A DNA stretch of 64,000 nucleotides from JBCBGF01 sp039193455. GTDB taxonomy: Bacteria; Pseudomonadota; Alphaproteobacteria; Rhodobacterales; Rhodobacteraceae. The notes under the pieces are model-generated. The model was not told where the DNA came from and ran no database searches. It worked only from the letters and a program-made list of their open reading frames with translations. This document shows positions 18,800 through 28,170 of the stretch, in pieces. The position numbers and the translations under genes were made by a program. The DNA is taken from positions 1-64,000 of the forward strand of contig JBCCWO010000009.1 in the NCBI GenBank assembly GCA_039193455.1. The letters are read 5' to 3'. How positions within the stretch are numbered: position 1 is the stretch's first letter; every line of letters begins with the position of its first letter.

Positions 18800-19816
18800 C
18801 TACCCCGCACCCGCCGATCCGTCAGTAACACCGCTGATCATTTGATGAGACAGCAGATCGCGCATCTTTCGCGGATCACGCACCAAGGGCACGACCCTTT
18901 GGGATAGCGTGCCGCGTAGCGCGCGGGCCGCTCGTTCGATCGCGACGGCATCCTCCAAGTCGACGAACGAAAACCGCAGCGTCGCGCCCGCAGGTGCCTG
19001 CGCGACGCACCCAAGATCTGAGGGCAGGACAGATCCGATCCGCGGGTAGCCGCCCGTGGTCTGGGATTCCGACAGCAGGACAAAGGGTGTTCCGTCACCG
19101 GTGATCTGGATGTCGCCGGGGACAATCGCTTCGGACAGGATGGTCAGGCCCTCTGCGGCGGCGAAACCCGCGCCGTCGGTCAACAGCCGCACGCCCATGC
19201 GGTTGGCGCGCGTGTCCCGTTTGAAGCTCGTCTCCGCGAAACGGGTGCGCTCAGCGGGCGAAAACAGATCGGTCTGCGCACTGGCGACGATGCGGATCGT
19301 ACCCCCATCGAACCGGGGCTCAACAGGCAGGGTTTGATTGACCTCTGTCCTGGGATCGGGGCCCACGGGCAGCTCTGTGCCCGCAGCCACCGCGCCGTGC
19401 AACCCGCCTGCAAGATGCGCGCTGCGCGAGCCGAGCGTGGAGACCGTTGCAAACCCTCCGCCCACGCTGAGATAGCCATAGACCCCTTCCAGCGCAGGGC
19501 CGATAGAAAGCTCGGTTCCCGCAGGCAACAGATGGCTCGCGTTCCAGGCCAAAGGCGCGCCCGCAAGCGTCGCCCGCATCGGCGCGCCCGTCAGCGCGAT
19601 GCGCATGTCCGCGGCGGCTTCAAAGGTCCCGCCCATCGACGCCATCTCCAAGACAGCGCAGGCCAGATCTTGGCCGAGCAAGGCGGCCCCTTCTGCGACG
19701 GCCTGCATGTCTGCCGCGCCGCTCCGCGACAGGCCATAGGTCAGGTAGCCAGGGCGTCCGGTGTCTTGGACGGTCAGGCCCGGCCCGGCCGATTTGACAA
19801 TCAGGGCGCGGCTCAT
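18800..19816 (-). CDS. pxpC: 5-oxoprolinase subunit C (biotin-dependent carboxyltransferase family, KipA-like)
   Basis: ATG 19816 overlaps the pxpB stop as ATGA, showing translational coupling. The 338-residue protein begins ALIVKSAGPGLTVQDTGRPGYLTYGLSRSGAAD, diagnostic of the PxpC/KipA/urea-amidolyase carboxyltransferase domain, and contains SESQTTGGYPRIGSVLPSDLGCVAQ near residue 265. With PxpB and PxpA it would hydrolyse 5-oxoproline with ATP in the cytoplasm. PxpA (LamB/YcsF family) is not in the window, so the partner is elsewhere or the pair has another role such as allophanate-type chemistry. Confidence 0.88.
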   Translation of the reverse strand: MSRALIVKSAGPGLTVQDTGRPGYLTYGLSRSGAADMQAVAEGAALLGQDLACAVLEMASMGGTFEAAADMRIALTGAPMRATLAGAPLAWNASHLLPAGTELSIGPALEGVYGYLSVGGGFATVSTLGSRSAHLAGGLHGAVAAGTELPVGPDPRTEVNQTLPVEPRFDGGTIRIVASAQTDLFSPAERTRFAETSFKRDTRANRMGVRLLTDGAGFAAAEGLTILSEAIVPGDIQITGDGTPFVLLSESQTTGGYPRIGSVLPSDLGCVAQAPAGATLRFSFVDLEDAVAIERAARALRGTLSQRVVPLVRDPRKMRDLLSHQMISGVTDGSAGAG

Positions 19817-20547
19817 GCCAAAGGCTCCGCCGTGGCGCCACCGTCTGGGTCGTCCGCCATCGCGTCGAGGGTGTCTTGCGCCACAGGTTGAAACAGCACC
19901 TCGTCGCCAGGGCGCAGCAGGAAGGGTGTGTCCGTCTCGGGGCGGAACAGGCGCAGTTTGGTTTGCGCGATGTGGCGCCAACCCGTTGGCGTCTTACCCG
20001 GGAACAGAACGAGTTGCCGGATCGCGACGCAAACCCCAGCGGCGGGGACTTCGGCGGTCAATGTCGTTTGTCTCGGGATGTTCCAGCGTTCCGGCAGCGC
20101 GCCCAGGTAGGGCATGCCGGGCGCAAAGCCAATCGTCTGCACCCGCACCGGCGTGCTGGTGATCTCTGCAATGGCCTCTTCCACGGACAAACCCGCAAGG
20201 TCTGCGGCCTCTTTCAGTTGAGGGCCAGCCGCGCCGCCAAACACCGCAGGTACGCGCCACAACCGGCGCCCGGCTGGCAAGGGCGCCGCCTGCCAGTCAC
20301 GGCTTGCCAGCAGCGTCTCCAATTGTTGGCGCATGTCGTCATGGGCGACCTCAAGCGGATCGAAACGCAGGTAGGCCGACACCAGAGACGTTGAGGTTTC
20401 TTCCAGTCCAGCGATCCCTGCGGTTTCCAACGCGCCACGAAAGGCCAGGGCGGCGCGGTTCCCTGCTTCGCTCAACCGATCGCCAAAGCTGACGAGAAAC
20501 CCGTCAAACCCGGCATGCCGAATGATTGGAAAATTGCTGTCGCTCAC
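19813..20547 (-). CDS. pxpB: 5-oxoprolinase subunit B (KipI-like)
   Basis: The 244-residue protein has the PxpB/KipI hallmarks: GDRLSEAGNRAALAF near the N-terminus, and the C-terminal TIGFAPGMPYLGALPERWNIPRQT stretch (about 155-180) followed by VCVAIRQLVLFPGKTPTGWRHI. In the family it acts with PxpC as an ATP-dependent 5-oxoprolinase; in Bacillus KipI also inhibits a sporulation kinase, a role not implied here. It is the first gene of a two-gene operon that diverges from the desaturase gene over 260 bp. Confidence 0.9.
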   Translation of the reverse strand: MSDSNFPIIRHAGFDGFLVSFGDRLSEAGNRAALAFRGALETAGIAGLEETSTSLVSAYLRFDPLEVAHDDMRQQLETLLASRDWQAAPLPAGRRLWRVPAVFGGAAGPQLKEAADLAGLSVEEAIAEITSTPVRVQTIGFAPGMPYLGALPERWNIPRQTTLTAEVPAAGVCVAIRQLVLFPGKTPTGWRHIAQTKLRLFRPETDTPFLLRPGDEVLFQPVAQDTLDAMADDPDGGATAEPLA

Positions 20548-20807
20548 GTAGACACGCGCCTTTTTGGTTTCGCGGCGACACTGAATGTTGTGATTGTTCG
20601 TTTGGACACCGGTCCGTTCCCCTTCGATCCCTCAACAGTGCCGCCAACCAGCACGCTGCGCAAACCGGTTTTGGTCTGCGAAAGTCGTGGGCACCGATCG
20701 CCGAAAATGCGTGGCACCCTTCGCCCGAACCGCATTCCTCTGGCCAAGCGCCGGTTTTTTGTTTTTGCTGGCGGGATCACGGGCATAGCGCGGAAGGCGG
20801 GGCTCCG

Positions 20808-21788
20808 ATGGCGGAAGAGCAAATCAAAGGATGGAACCACCTGCCGCAGGTTCCCATCGAGGTGTCTCCATTCTTTCAGTGGCCGTTGCGCCCCATGGCC
20901 ATGCTCAAATGGGTCTGGGGCACCTGGTTTCTGATCACTGAAAAGCTGATCATCCTCGGCATTTCGATCCTCTGCTACCTGGTCCTGACGCCACCGATCG
21001 AGGCTATGGCTGAACTTCAGCTTGGCTGGATCGCGCAGATTTACGTGCGCAACCTTGTTCTGATCTTCTGTGTCGCCGGGGCGCTGCATCTTTGGTTTTA
21101 CACGTTCTCCAAGCAGGGCAAGCAGCTCAAGTACGACCCGCGGCCGTTGATGGTGAAGGGCCGCCAATTCGCGCTGGGCGGTCAGATCCGGGACAACATG
21201 TTTTGGACCCTGGGGTCGGGCGTTTTCTTTTGGACGCTCTATGAAGTGATCTTGCTTTGGGCGCTCGCCAACGGACATGTTCCGATGCTGAGCTGGGCGG
21301 CAAATCCGGTCTGGTTCGTCGCGATCTTCCTTTTGATCCCGCTATGGGAGAGCTTCTATTTCTACTGGATACACCGCCTGATCCACATTCCGTTTCTCTA
21401 TAAGCACATTCACTCGGTCCATCACCGGAACATCAATGTCGGGCCCTGGTCGGGGCTTTCGATGCACCCGGCGGAACACGCGATCTACCTGGGTTCGGTG
21501 TTTGTGCATTTCCTGGTCGGGGCGCACCCGCTGCACATCATCTTTCACCTGCAGTATTACACGCTTACGGCGGTCACGACGCATACGGGCTATCAGGGCC
21601 TGCTGGTCAAGGATCAAAATCGCTTGGCGCTTGGCACCTTTCACCATCAGATGCACCACCGCTATTTTGAGTGTAACTATGGCAGTCTGGAGATGCCGTG
21701 GGACAAGTGGTTTGGGTCTTTCCACGATGGAACGGTTGAAGCGAATGAGCGGATGCAGGAGCGGCGCAAGCGTATCATGGGTCAGTAG
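20808..21788 (+). CDS. Sterol desaturase/fatty acid hydroxylase superfamily membrane protein
   Basis: ATG 20808 has a GGAAGGCGGGG purine-rich site upstream; longer readings lack family similarity. The 326-residue protein has four or five membrane helices and the eight-histidine di-iron set of this superfamily: HRLIH (189-193), HSVHH (202-206) and HxxHH at 280-284 (HQMHH). Such enzymes hydroxylate or desaturate lipids, sterols or carotenoids in the membrane. The substrate is not clear. The LysR gene follows 36 bp later on the same strand. Confidence 0.88.
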   Translation: MAEEQIKGWNHLPQVPIEVSPFFQWPLRPMAMLKWVWGTWFLITEKLIILGISILCYLVLTPPIEAMAELQLGWIAQIYVRNLVLIFCVAGALHLWFYTFSKQGKQLKYDPRPLMVKGRQFALGGQIRDNMFWTLGSGVFFWTLYEVILLWALANGHVPMLSWAANPVWFVAIFLLIPLWESFYFYWIHRLIHIPFLYKHIHSVHHRNINVGPWSGLSMHPAEHAIYLGSVFVHFLVGAHPLHIIFHLQYYTLTAVTTHTGYQGLLVKDQNRLALGTFHHQMHHRYFECNYGSLEMPWDKWFGSFHDGTVEANERMQERRKRIMGQ

Positions 21789-21824
21789 CGGCCCTGCCGT
21801 TTGGTCCAAGGCCACGCGTCCCCG

Positions 21825-22787
21825 ATGGTGAAGAAGGACCTTAGCCTAAAGTCGCTTGAGCTGTTCCAGGTCTGTGCGCGGCACGGATCGTTGCAGGCGG
21901 CGGCGCGCGATGCGGGGCTGTCGGTCAGCACGGTGTCCCACCATTTGCGCGGTCTTGAGGATCATCTGGGCGTGCCCCTCTTCAACCACAGCACGCGGCC
22001 CATGGTGCTCACTGCCAAGGGCGAGGCCTTCCTACACAACATTGACGCGGCACTTTATGCGATCCGGCGCGCCAAGGCCGAAGCCTCGGCGGGCGATGTC
22101 ACCGAGGCCAGCCACCTGCGGCTTGGGACGATTGAGGATTTCGACAGCGACATCATCCCCGAGCTCGCGGTGTTCCTGTCAGGCGCGATGCCGCGCTGTG
22201 CCCTGAGCTTTCACACAGATTCCAGTCACACAATTCTAGAGATGCTGCGCAGTCGGCAGCTTGATCTTGGCATCACCACACGCCCAAGCGAGCGGAACCG
22301 CGATCTTTTGGAGCGGCCGCTTCTGCGCGATCCGTTTGTGATCGTGCTGCCTGTTGGAATGGAAGACACGTTGGAAGATGTGATCGGGGGCCACACCAAG
22401 CTGCCGCTTTTGCGGTTCTCGTCCAACCTGATCATCGCGCGCCAAATCGAGGCACAGCTTCGGCGCTCTGGCCCATCAGTGCCGCGCGGTTTTGAGTGCA
22501 GCAACAACCAGACTCTCATGGCCATGGTCGCGTCGGGTGCCGGTTGGGCGATATCGACGCCTTTGCTTTATGCGCGGGCACGACGGTTTCATGGCAAGGT
22601 TCGGATGCATGCGTTCCCGAGCAAGGGGTTTGCGCGTGAGTTGGCCATCCTCGCCACGCCTGATTGCGCGCGGTCGGTGGTGGACCTGATCGATCAACGG
22701 TTGCGTCGCTTGATCAAATCGCACGCGCTGGGCCCGGTCCACAAAGCTGCGCCATGGCTGGCGGACAGTTTCGCGCTGGTGACGTGA
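21825..22787 (+). CDS. LysR-family transcriptional regulator
   Basis: The 320-residue protein has an N-terminal winged helix (SLKSLELFQVCARHGSLQAAARDAGLSVSTVSHHLRGLEDHLGVPLF) and a two-lobed ligand domain (LRLGTIEDFDSDIIPELAVFL to the C-terminus). ATG 21825 fits the domain start. It converges with the MttB-family gene with a 15 bp gap. Its target could be the desaturase upstream or the methylamine genes downstream; the divergent region at 24.4 kb holds a palindrome that is a candidate site. The link is inferred from position only. Confidence 0.88.
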   Translation: MVKKDLSLKSLELFQVCARHGSLQAAARDAGLSVSTVSHHLRGLEDHLGVPLFNHSTRPMVLTAKGEAFLHNIDAALYAIRRAKAEASAGDVTEASHLRLGTIEDFDSDIIPELAVFLSGAMPRCALSFHTDSSHTILEMLRSRQLDLGITTRPSERNRDLLERPLLRDPFVIVLPVGMEDTLEDVIGGHTKLPLLRFSSNLIIARQIEAQLRRSGPSVPRGFECSNNQTLMAMVASGAGWAISTPLLYARARRFHGKVRMHAFPSKGFARELAILATPDCARSVVDLIDQRLRRLIKSHALGPVHKAAPWLADSFALVT

Positions 22788-22802
22788 GCGACGGCGCCTG
22801 CG

Positions 22803-24386
22803 TCAGAGGATGTTGAACCGCCTACGGATCGCGTCGTCCTGGGCTGTGCTGAGATACGCGGGGTGATGGTTTTCCAGGATTTCGCGAACACGGTTGCGGG
22901 CATATCTCCAGGCATCGGGCGCGCCCTTGTCGGACCAACTACGCGGGTCGTCGCGATCCGCAAGCGACGGGTAGAAGTAGTCGCGCTCCATCGCTTCGAT
23001 TGTCTGCTGGCCACCAAGGAAATGCCCCTCGCCAAGCACCGCATCCCGGATCGACGATACGCCTAGGGTGTCGTCCGACACTTCGATGCCGCGCAACACG
23101 CGATAGGTGTGCGAATGCATCTCATCGTCCAGCACAAACCCCTCAAAACTCGCCCCCAGCAGCGAGGCAGTCATGCCCGAGCTTTCGTAGATAAGATTGC
23201 CACCCGCCAAAGCCGCCGCCAGCGAGGTAATCCCCTTTTCCATCCCGTATTGCGCATCAATCGCCTTGGCATCGGTCATGGAGGACGCGACGCCCGAGGG
23301 GAGGCCGAGCCAATTGGAGATCTGGGCAGAGGCGGCATTCAGCACCGCGGTTTCCCCGCTGCCGCCCGAGAACGCCCCTGTGCGAAGATCTATGACGAGG
23401 GGCCAGTTCGAGAACACCATGGGATAGCCCGGCCGGATCGCATGAACCATGACAAGGCTCGCCAAGGTTTCGGCCAGTGACTGTACCAGAAACCCCGCTA
23501 GTGTGGCCGGTGCTGTCGCCCCCGCCTGTGCCGCTGTGATGCATGAGATCGGGATGTTGTGGCGGACGCACGCGTAAACGACATCCACAGCATCCTCGCC
23601 ATAGCGCAGGGGGGAGATCACCGGGCTGATATGCGCTTTCATGAACGGACGTTTCGCGAATGCGCTTGGACCGCCGGCGACCAGATCGAGCATCTCCACA
23701 ATCGGCTCCACATGCTCGGCGAGTGTGAAGGAGGTGGCCGTGGGCTTGGTCGTGTTCTTGACCAGCGCGTAGGCTGTGTTGACGTCCAGATCGAAGTTGT
23801 TCGGCACATCCGTCGCCACACAGCAGCGCGTGAACCAGCTGACATTGGCGAGCGTGTCCTGCAATCGTGTGAAGTCGTGCAGGTCCTGCAAGGTCGACGG
23901 GCGGTAGGTGCCTGTGTCCAGGTCGAGCGTCTGGACCGCCGCGCCGCCCGTCCCGAAATAGACCCGGTCGCCCCCAACCTCGATGGATCGATCTTCATCC
24001 CGACCGTGAAGCACAAAGGTCTTTGCGGCTTGGTCGATGGCGTCCTCGACCAGGGCAGGGGGAAAGGCGATCCGATCCGCATCTCGCGCCACCGCACCGG
24101 CGCGCAGCAAGTCGCTGCGCAAGCGGGCCGGTACCTCGCCCATTCCAAGCTCGGCCAGGATGTTCAGGGCTGCAGCGTAGATGCGAGTGATGTCGGCCTC
24201 GGACAGGGGCCGGTAGAGCCCGCCGGATTGCCCTGGCGCGCACGGGTTCACGACAGGTTTTGCGGCCCGCTGGGCGATCCGTTGTTGCCTGCCGCCTCTT
24301 TTGCCGCGTTTCGCGCCCACAAAGTCCCCTGCAATTGGCCTGATCGCACGAACGCCCATTCGCCGGGCAAAAGCAATGCGCCACAT
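22803..24386 (-). CDS. MttB-family methyltransferase without pyrrolysine
   Basis: The 527-residue protein belongs to the trimethylamine methyltransferase superfamily, whose non-pyrrolysine members demethylate glycine betaine, carnitine or similar quaternary amines to a corrinoid protein. Visible family features are the basic GAKRGKRGGRQQR leader, GGLYRPLSEADITRIY, the VYFGTGGAAVQTLDLDTG stretch and SCITAAQAGATAPATLAGF. No in-frame UAG is present, so no pyrrolysine is encoded. No corrinoid-binding protein gene is adjacent. It is divergent from a dimethylglycine/sarcosine dehydrogenase-like gene, which fits a demethylation series. The N-terminus may start later, at GTG or ATG near 24359. Confidence 0.85.
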   Translation of the reverse strand: MWRIAFARRMGVRAIRPIAGDFVGAKRGKRGGRQQRIAQRAAKPVVNPCAPGQSGGLYRPLSEADITRIYAAALNILAELGMGEVPARLRSDLLRAGAVARDADRIAFPPALVEDAIDQAAKTFVLHGRDEDRSIEVGGDRVYFGTGGAAVQTLDLDTGTYRPSTLQDLHDFTRLQDTLANVSWFTRCCVATDVPNNFDLDVNTAYALVKNTTKPTATSFTLAEHVEPIVEMLDLVAGGPSAFAKRPFMKAHISPVISPLRYGEDAVDVVYACVRHNIPISCITAAQAGATAPATLAGFLVQSLAETLASLVMVHAIRPGYPMVFSNWPLVIDLRTGAFSGGSGETAVLNAASAQISNWLGLPSGVASSMTDAKAIDAQYGMEKGITSLAAALAGGNLIYESSGMTASLLGASFEGFVLDDEMHSHTYRVLRGIEVSDDTLGVSSIRDAVLGEGHFLGGQQTIEAMERDYFYPSLADRDDPRSWSDKGAPDAWRYARNRVREILENHHPAYLSTAQDDAIRRRFNIL

Positions 24387-24389
24387 CTT

Positions 24390-24421
24390 TTATCCGATTA
24401 TTTCGGATTACATATTCGAAT
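24390..24421. promoter_or_regulatory. Inverted repeats between divergent methylamine genes
   Basis: The AT-rich 111 bp between the MttB-family gene and the dehydrogenase gene contains TTATCCGA-N5-TCGGATTA (24390-24397 and 24403-24410, seven of eight arm matches) and the perfect palindrome ATTCGAAT (24414-24421). They are candidate operators for a regulator acting on both genes, possibly the nearby LysR protein. Confidence 0.45.
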
Positions 24422-24497
24422 TAATAGAAATTATGGTTGAGTGCATTGCGGTGCCCCAGGACTCGTCCTTCTATCGGCCAACAAGCGAGGAGGACCC

Positions 24498-26933
24498 ATG
24501 AAGTCACGGACCAAAGTGGTTGTCATCGGCGGCGGCATCGCGGGGTGTTCGACGCTCTACCACCTGACGAAGGAAGGGTGGAGCGATGTCGTTCTGGTCG
24601 AGCGCAATGAATTGACCAGCGGCACCACCTGGCACTCGGCGGCGCAAGTCACGAACTTTGGGATGAACCAGACAATGGTGGGGCTGAAGTCCCATTCTAT
24701 CGCGCTTTACAAAGAGCTCGCGGACGATCCCGACTATCCCATCAACTACCACCATGGCGACGGCGGCATTCGGCTGGCCAATACCGAGGCACAGATGCAG
24801 GGCTATCGCCACTTCGCGTCTATGGCGCGCGGCATGGATGTGCATTTCGAGGTGATCGATGCCGAAGAGTGCGCGCGGCGGCACCCGCTGATCTCGACCG
24901 ACAATCTGGTTGGCGGCCTGTGGGACCCGCTTGATGGCGATATCGATCCCGCACAACTGTGCCAGGCGCTGGCCCGCCGCGCCCGCGCCGCAGGGGCCGA
25001 GGTCTATCGCAACACGCCGGTCGCGGGGCTGGTCCAGCACAGCGACGATACTTGGACGGTACAGACCGAGTATGGCGACATTGATTGCGACATCGTCGTC
25101 AATGCAGGCGGCTACCGTGTGAATGAAGTGGGCGCGATGATGGGGGTGCATCACCCCGTCGCCTCGATGGAGCATCAGTACTTTCTGACCGAGGACATTC
25201 CCGCGATCAAAGAGGCCGGGCACAGGATGCCGCTCTTGCGCTGTCCGATCAGCGACTACTACTGCCGCCAGGAAAAGAATGGGCTGCTGCTCGGGTTCTA
25301 CGAACAGGACTGCAAGACCTGGGGCATGGATGGGATCGACCCGAACTTTGTGAACGCCCTGTGCCCCGACGATCTGGACCGCGTGACCGACGTGTTAGAG
25401 GGGGCCTTCGCGCGGATGCCCGCGCTGATGGAGGCGGGTATTCACACTGTCGTCAACGGTCCGATCACCTACACGATCGATGGCGCTCCGCTGGTCGGTC
25501 CGATCCCCGGCAAGCGCAACGCCTACTGCATCATCGGCTTGCGCGCCGGGTTGGGCGAAGGCGGTGGGCATGGCTGGCTCTTGGCGCAGCAGATCATCCA
25601 TGGCGAGGCATGCTACGACACCTGGATGTTGGACCCCCGCCGCTTCACCGGTCATGCGAACGCGGAACTCACGGCGCGCAAGGCCGTCGAAGACTATCAG
25701 AACGAATTCCGCTTTCACTTCCCGCACGAACACCGCCCCGCGGGACGCCCGGCCAAAACCACGCCGCTCACGCCGGTTCTGGCGGCGGAGGGTGCGGAGT
25801 TCACAGTGGTGAACGGCTGGGAAAGGGTGGACTACTTTAAGCCCACGCCGGATTTCCACCCAACCCTCAGCTTCGATTTCGATGAGGCGTTCGATATCGT
25901 CGCGGCAGAGGTGCGCAATGTTGAGGCCAATGTTGGCCTGGCCGAGGTGAACGGTTTCAACCGGATCGAGATTACCGGGCAGGATCGGCACCGTTTTCTG
26001 GACCGCCTCTTTTGTGGCTCGGTCGCCAAGCGCATGGGCCGTGTCGGGCTGGGCTATCTTCTGAACCACAAGGGCATGGTCAAATCAGAAGCCACGGTGG
26101 CCAACCTACCAGCCAGCGACCGCGGGCCGGACCGTGTCTGGTATGGTTCCGCCGCGGCGTCAGAGTTCCACGATATGGATTGGCTGTCGGACCACCTGGA
26201 CCCCAGCGAGGATGTGCAGATCCGCAGCCTGACGAACGATCAGACGATCCTCGTGCTGGCCGGGCCGAAATCGCGTGACGTACTGTCAAACTGTGCTCGA
26301 GGGGACTGGTCGCGCGAGGCCTTCCCCTGGCTGAGCGTGCGCGAGTGCTTCATCGGCTTTGCCCCCGCGACCGTGATGGGCGTCAGCTTCTCGGGTGAAC
26401 TGGCCTATGAAATCCACGTGCCCAACGCATCGCTTTATGCCGCGTACCTTGCCTTGCGCGAGGCGGGTGAAGCCTTTGGTATACAGCTCTTTGGGGCCCG
26501 GGCTGTCGAGTCCATGCGTATGGAGAAGGGCTTTCTTCACTGGAAGGCCGATCTAATCACCGAGTTCGATCCATTCGAAACAGGGCTGGGGCGGTTCGTG
26601 AAGCCTGACAAAGGGGCGTTTGTCGGACGGGACGCCTTGATGCGCAGGCATGCGGACGGGCCGCACAAGCAGCTCGTGACGCTGACCGTTGGTGCGAACC
26701 GGGCGCCAGCACCCGGCGGTGCGTCGTTGATGAATCGTGACCGCGTTGTTGGAACCGTGACCTCGGGTGATTGGGGGCATCGTGTCGGGATGAACCTGGC
26801 CTACGCCTTTGTCGAGCCGGACTGGGCGGCGACAGGGAGCGGCATGGAGCTTGATCTGTGCGGAACGCGTGTCCCGGCGACCGTCATTCCACCCTCGCCG
26901 TACGATCCCGAATTCGCCCGGATGCGCGCATGA
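24498..26933 (+). CDS. FAD-dependent dimethylglycine/sarcosine dehydrogenase-like protein with GcvT domain
   Basis: It oxidatively demethylates N-methylated glycines and likely passes the one-carbon unit to tetrahydrofolate. ATG 24498 follows GAGGAGGA closely. The 811 residues start with VVVIGGGIAGCS (7-18) and SGTTWH46, the histidine that in dimethylglycine dehydrogenase carries covalent FAD. A DAO domain (to about 370), an FAO_M linker and a C-terminal aminomethyltransferase (GcvT) domain (about 440-800) follow. It is divergent from the MttB-family gene and upstream of a betaine-type ABC transporter. The exact substrate (dimethylglycine, sarcosine or another methylamine) is not decided by the sequence. 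Confidence 0.9.
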   Translation: MKSRTKVVVIGGGIAGCSTLYHLTKEGWSDVVLVERNELTSGTTWHSAAQVTNFGMNQTMVGLKSHSIALYKELADDPDYPINYHHGDGGIRLANTEAQMQGYRHFASMARGMDVHFEVIDAEECARRHPLISTDNLVGGLWDPLDGDIDPAQLCQALARRARAAGAEVYRNTPVAGLVQHSDDTWTVQTEYGDIDCDIVVNAGGYRVNEVGAMMGVHHPVASMEHQYFLTEDIPAIKEAGHRMPLLRCPISDYYCRQEKNGLLLGFYEQDCKTWGMDGIDPNFVNALCPDDLDRVTDVLEGAFARMPALMEAGIHTVVNGPITYTIDGAPLVGPIPGKRNAYCIIGLRAGLGEGGGHGWLLAQQIIHGEACYDTWMLDPRRFTGHANAELTARKAVEDYQNEFRFHFPHEHRPAGRPAKTTPLTPVLAAEGAEFTVVNGWERVDYFKPTPDFHPTLSFDFDEAFDIVAAEVRNVEANVGLAEVNGFNRIEITGQDRHRFLDRLFCGSVAKRMGRVGLGYLLNHKGMVKSEATVANLPASDRGPDRVWYGSAAASEFHDMDWLSDHLDPSEDVQIRSLTNDQTILVLAGPKSRDVLSNCARGDWSREAFPWLSVRECFIGFAPATVMGVSFSGELAYEIHVPNASLYAAYLALREAGEAFGIQLFGARAVESMRMEKGFLHWKADLITEFDPFETGLGRFVKPDKGAFVGRDALMRRHADGPHKQLVTLTVGANRAPAPGGASLMNRDRVVGTVTSGDWGHRVGMNLAYAFVEPDWAATGSGMELDLCGTRVPATVIPPSPYDPEFARMRA

Positions 26934-27084
26934 GGCGCACCACTGATTTGTCAGCGCGTTGCGCTTCGAAAAGCATCGATGATGCCCACTTGCGCGCCGA
27001 TCTCCTTTTTTTTGGGCAATTAGGCTTGATCGCAAGGTGCATGTGTGGATGCTTGGTCGGTGTCGAACCGAAAACAACGAGATA

Positions 27085-27148
27085 GCGGGTCGCGAACCCG
27101 CACAGAAATGCCGGAGCAATCACCGGCGAAGTGGCGATCACATCGCCA
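27085..27148 (+). promoter_or_regulatory. Three tandem hairpins upstream of the betaine-binding protein gene
   Basis: Three stems lie in a row: GCGGGT-CGCGA-ACCCGC (27085-27101), GCCGG-N8-CCGGC (27110-27127) and TGGCGAT-CAC-ATCGCCA (27132-27148). They end 58 bp before the ATG at 27207. Such clustering suggests a structured leader RNA. It does not match a riboswitch class recognised by eye. Confidence 0.4.
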
Positions 27149-27206
27149 TTATGCCCAAGAAGAAGTGGCGTTTGCTGTCACCCGGGGCACCAACAAGGAG
27201 AGATAA

Positions 27207-28157
27207 ATGAAACGAAACACTTCAGTTTTTGCGGGTTCAATTTTGATGCTCGCAACGCCCGCCATGGCTGCCGACGTGGTGATCGGTGTCCCGAACTGGG
27301 CATCGGTGAATGCAACGGCGCATGTGCTTGAGGTCGTGATCGAGGAAAACCTCGGCCTCGACGTCGAGTTGCAGAACGGCACGAATCCCATCGTTTTCGA
27401 AGCGATGGACAAGGGGTCGATGCATGTGCACCCCGAGGTGTGGATGCCGAACCAGCAGAACCTGCATGACACCTATGTCAAAGAGAACGGCACGGTCGTC
27501 ATGAACGAGAACCCGGTTCAGGCGAGCCAGGGCATGTGTGTGCCAACCTATATCGCCGAGCAGAATGACATCACGTCGATCGACGACCTGAGCGATCCTG
27601 ACAAGATGGCGATCTTTGACACTGACGGCAACGGTACGCCCGAGGTGTGGATCGGTGCGCCGGGCTGGGCCTCGACCGTGGTCGAAAAGATTCGGGCCAA
27701 GTCCTATGGCTATGATCAGCTTTTTGAACTGACCGAGTACGAAGAGACGATCGCCTATGCCAACCTCGCCAATGCGACCACAGCGGGCGAGCCGTGGATC
27801 GGGTTCTGCTACAGCCCGCACTACATCTTCGTCACGCAGGACCTGACCGTGCTCGAAGAGCCGGCGCATGATCCGGCCACGTGGACGATTGTGCAGCCGA
27901 CAGACGATCCCGATTGGCTTGAAAAGTCCGAGGCATCGACTGCGTGGAACGGTGCTACACTGCACCTGCACTATGCCAAGGAGTTGGAAGAAACCTTCCC
28001 TGAAGTGGCCCAGCTCTTTGCCAACTTCCAGATGGACGGTGACTCGTTGAGCGCCATGGGCAAGGCCCTGGCCGTGGACGGTCAGGAAGCCGCCGACTTC
28101 GCCAAGGAGTGGGTGGCCGCCAACGAAGACAAGGTCTTGGACTGGCTGACCAACTAA
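27207..28157 (+). CDS. Periplasmic glycine betaine/proline-type ABC substrate-binding protein
   Basis: This is the secreted receptor of the ABC system encoded by the next two genes. ATG 27207 follows AAGGAGAG. The 316-residue protein has a signal peptide cut near AMA-AD (about residue 22) and an OpuAC/ProX fold with several tryptophans (PNWASVN, PEVWMPN, GWAS, EPWIG) of the kind that build an aromatic cage around quaternary ammonium groups. A strong stem-loop after the gene probably raises its expression over the membrane genes. The ligand could be betaine, choline, proline betaine or another methylated or guanidino compound. Confidence 0.9.
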   Translation: MKRNTSVFAGSILMLATPAMAADVVIGVPNWASVNATAHVLEVVIEENLGLDVELQNGTNPIVFEAMDKGSMHVHPEVWMPNQQNLHDTYVKENGTVVMNENPVQASQGMCVPTYIAEQNDITSIDDLSDPDKMAIFDTDGNGTPEVWIGAPGWASTVVEKIRAKSYGYDQLFELTEYEETIAYANLANATTAGEPWIGFCYSPHYIFVTQDLTVLEEPAHDPATWTIVQPTDDPDWLEKSEASTAWNGATLHLHYAKELEETFPEVAQLFANFQMDGDSLSAMGKALAVDGQEAADFAKEWVAANEDKVLDWLTN

Positions 28158-28170
28158 GCCCCAAATAACC

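Noticed and set aside
22803..24386. Pyrrolysine-containing trimethylamine methyltransferase
   Set aside because: The frame runs the full family length without an internal UAG, so it belongs to the non-pyrrolysine branch.
27061..27206. A glycine or S-adenosyl-type riboswitch before the betaine-binding protein gene
   Set aside because: The hairpins are real but the conserved core sequences of those classes are not visible. It is kept only as an unclassified structured leader.
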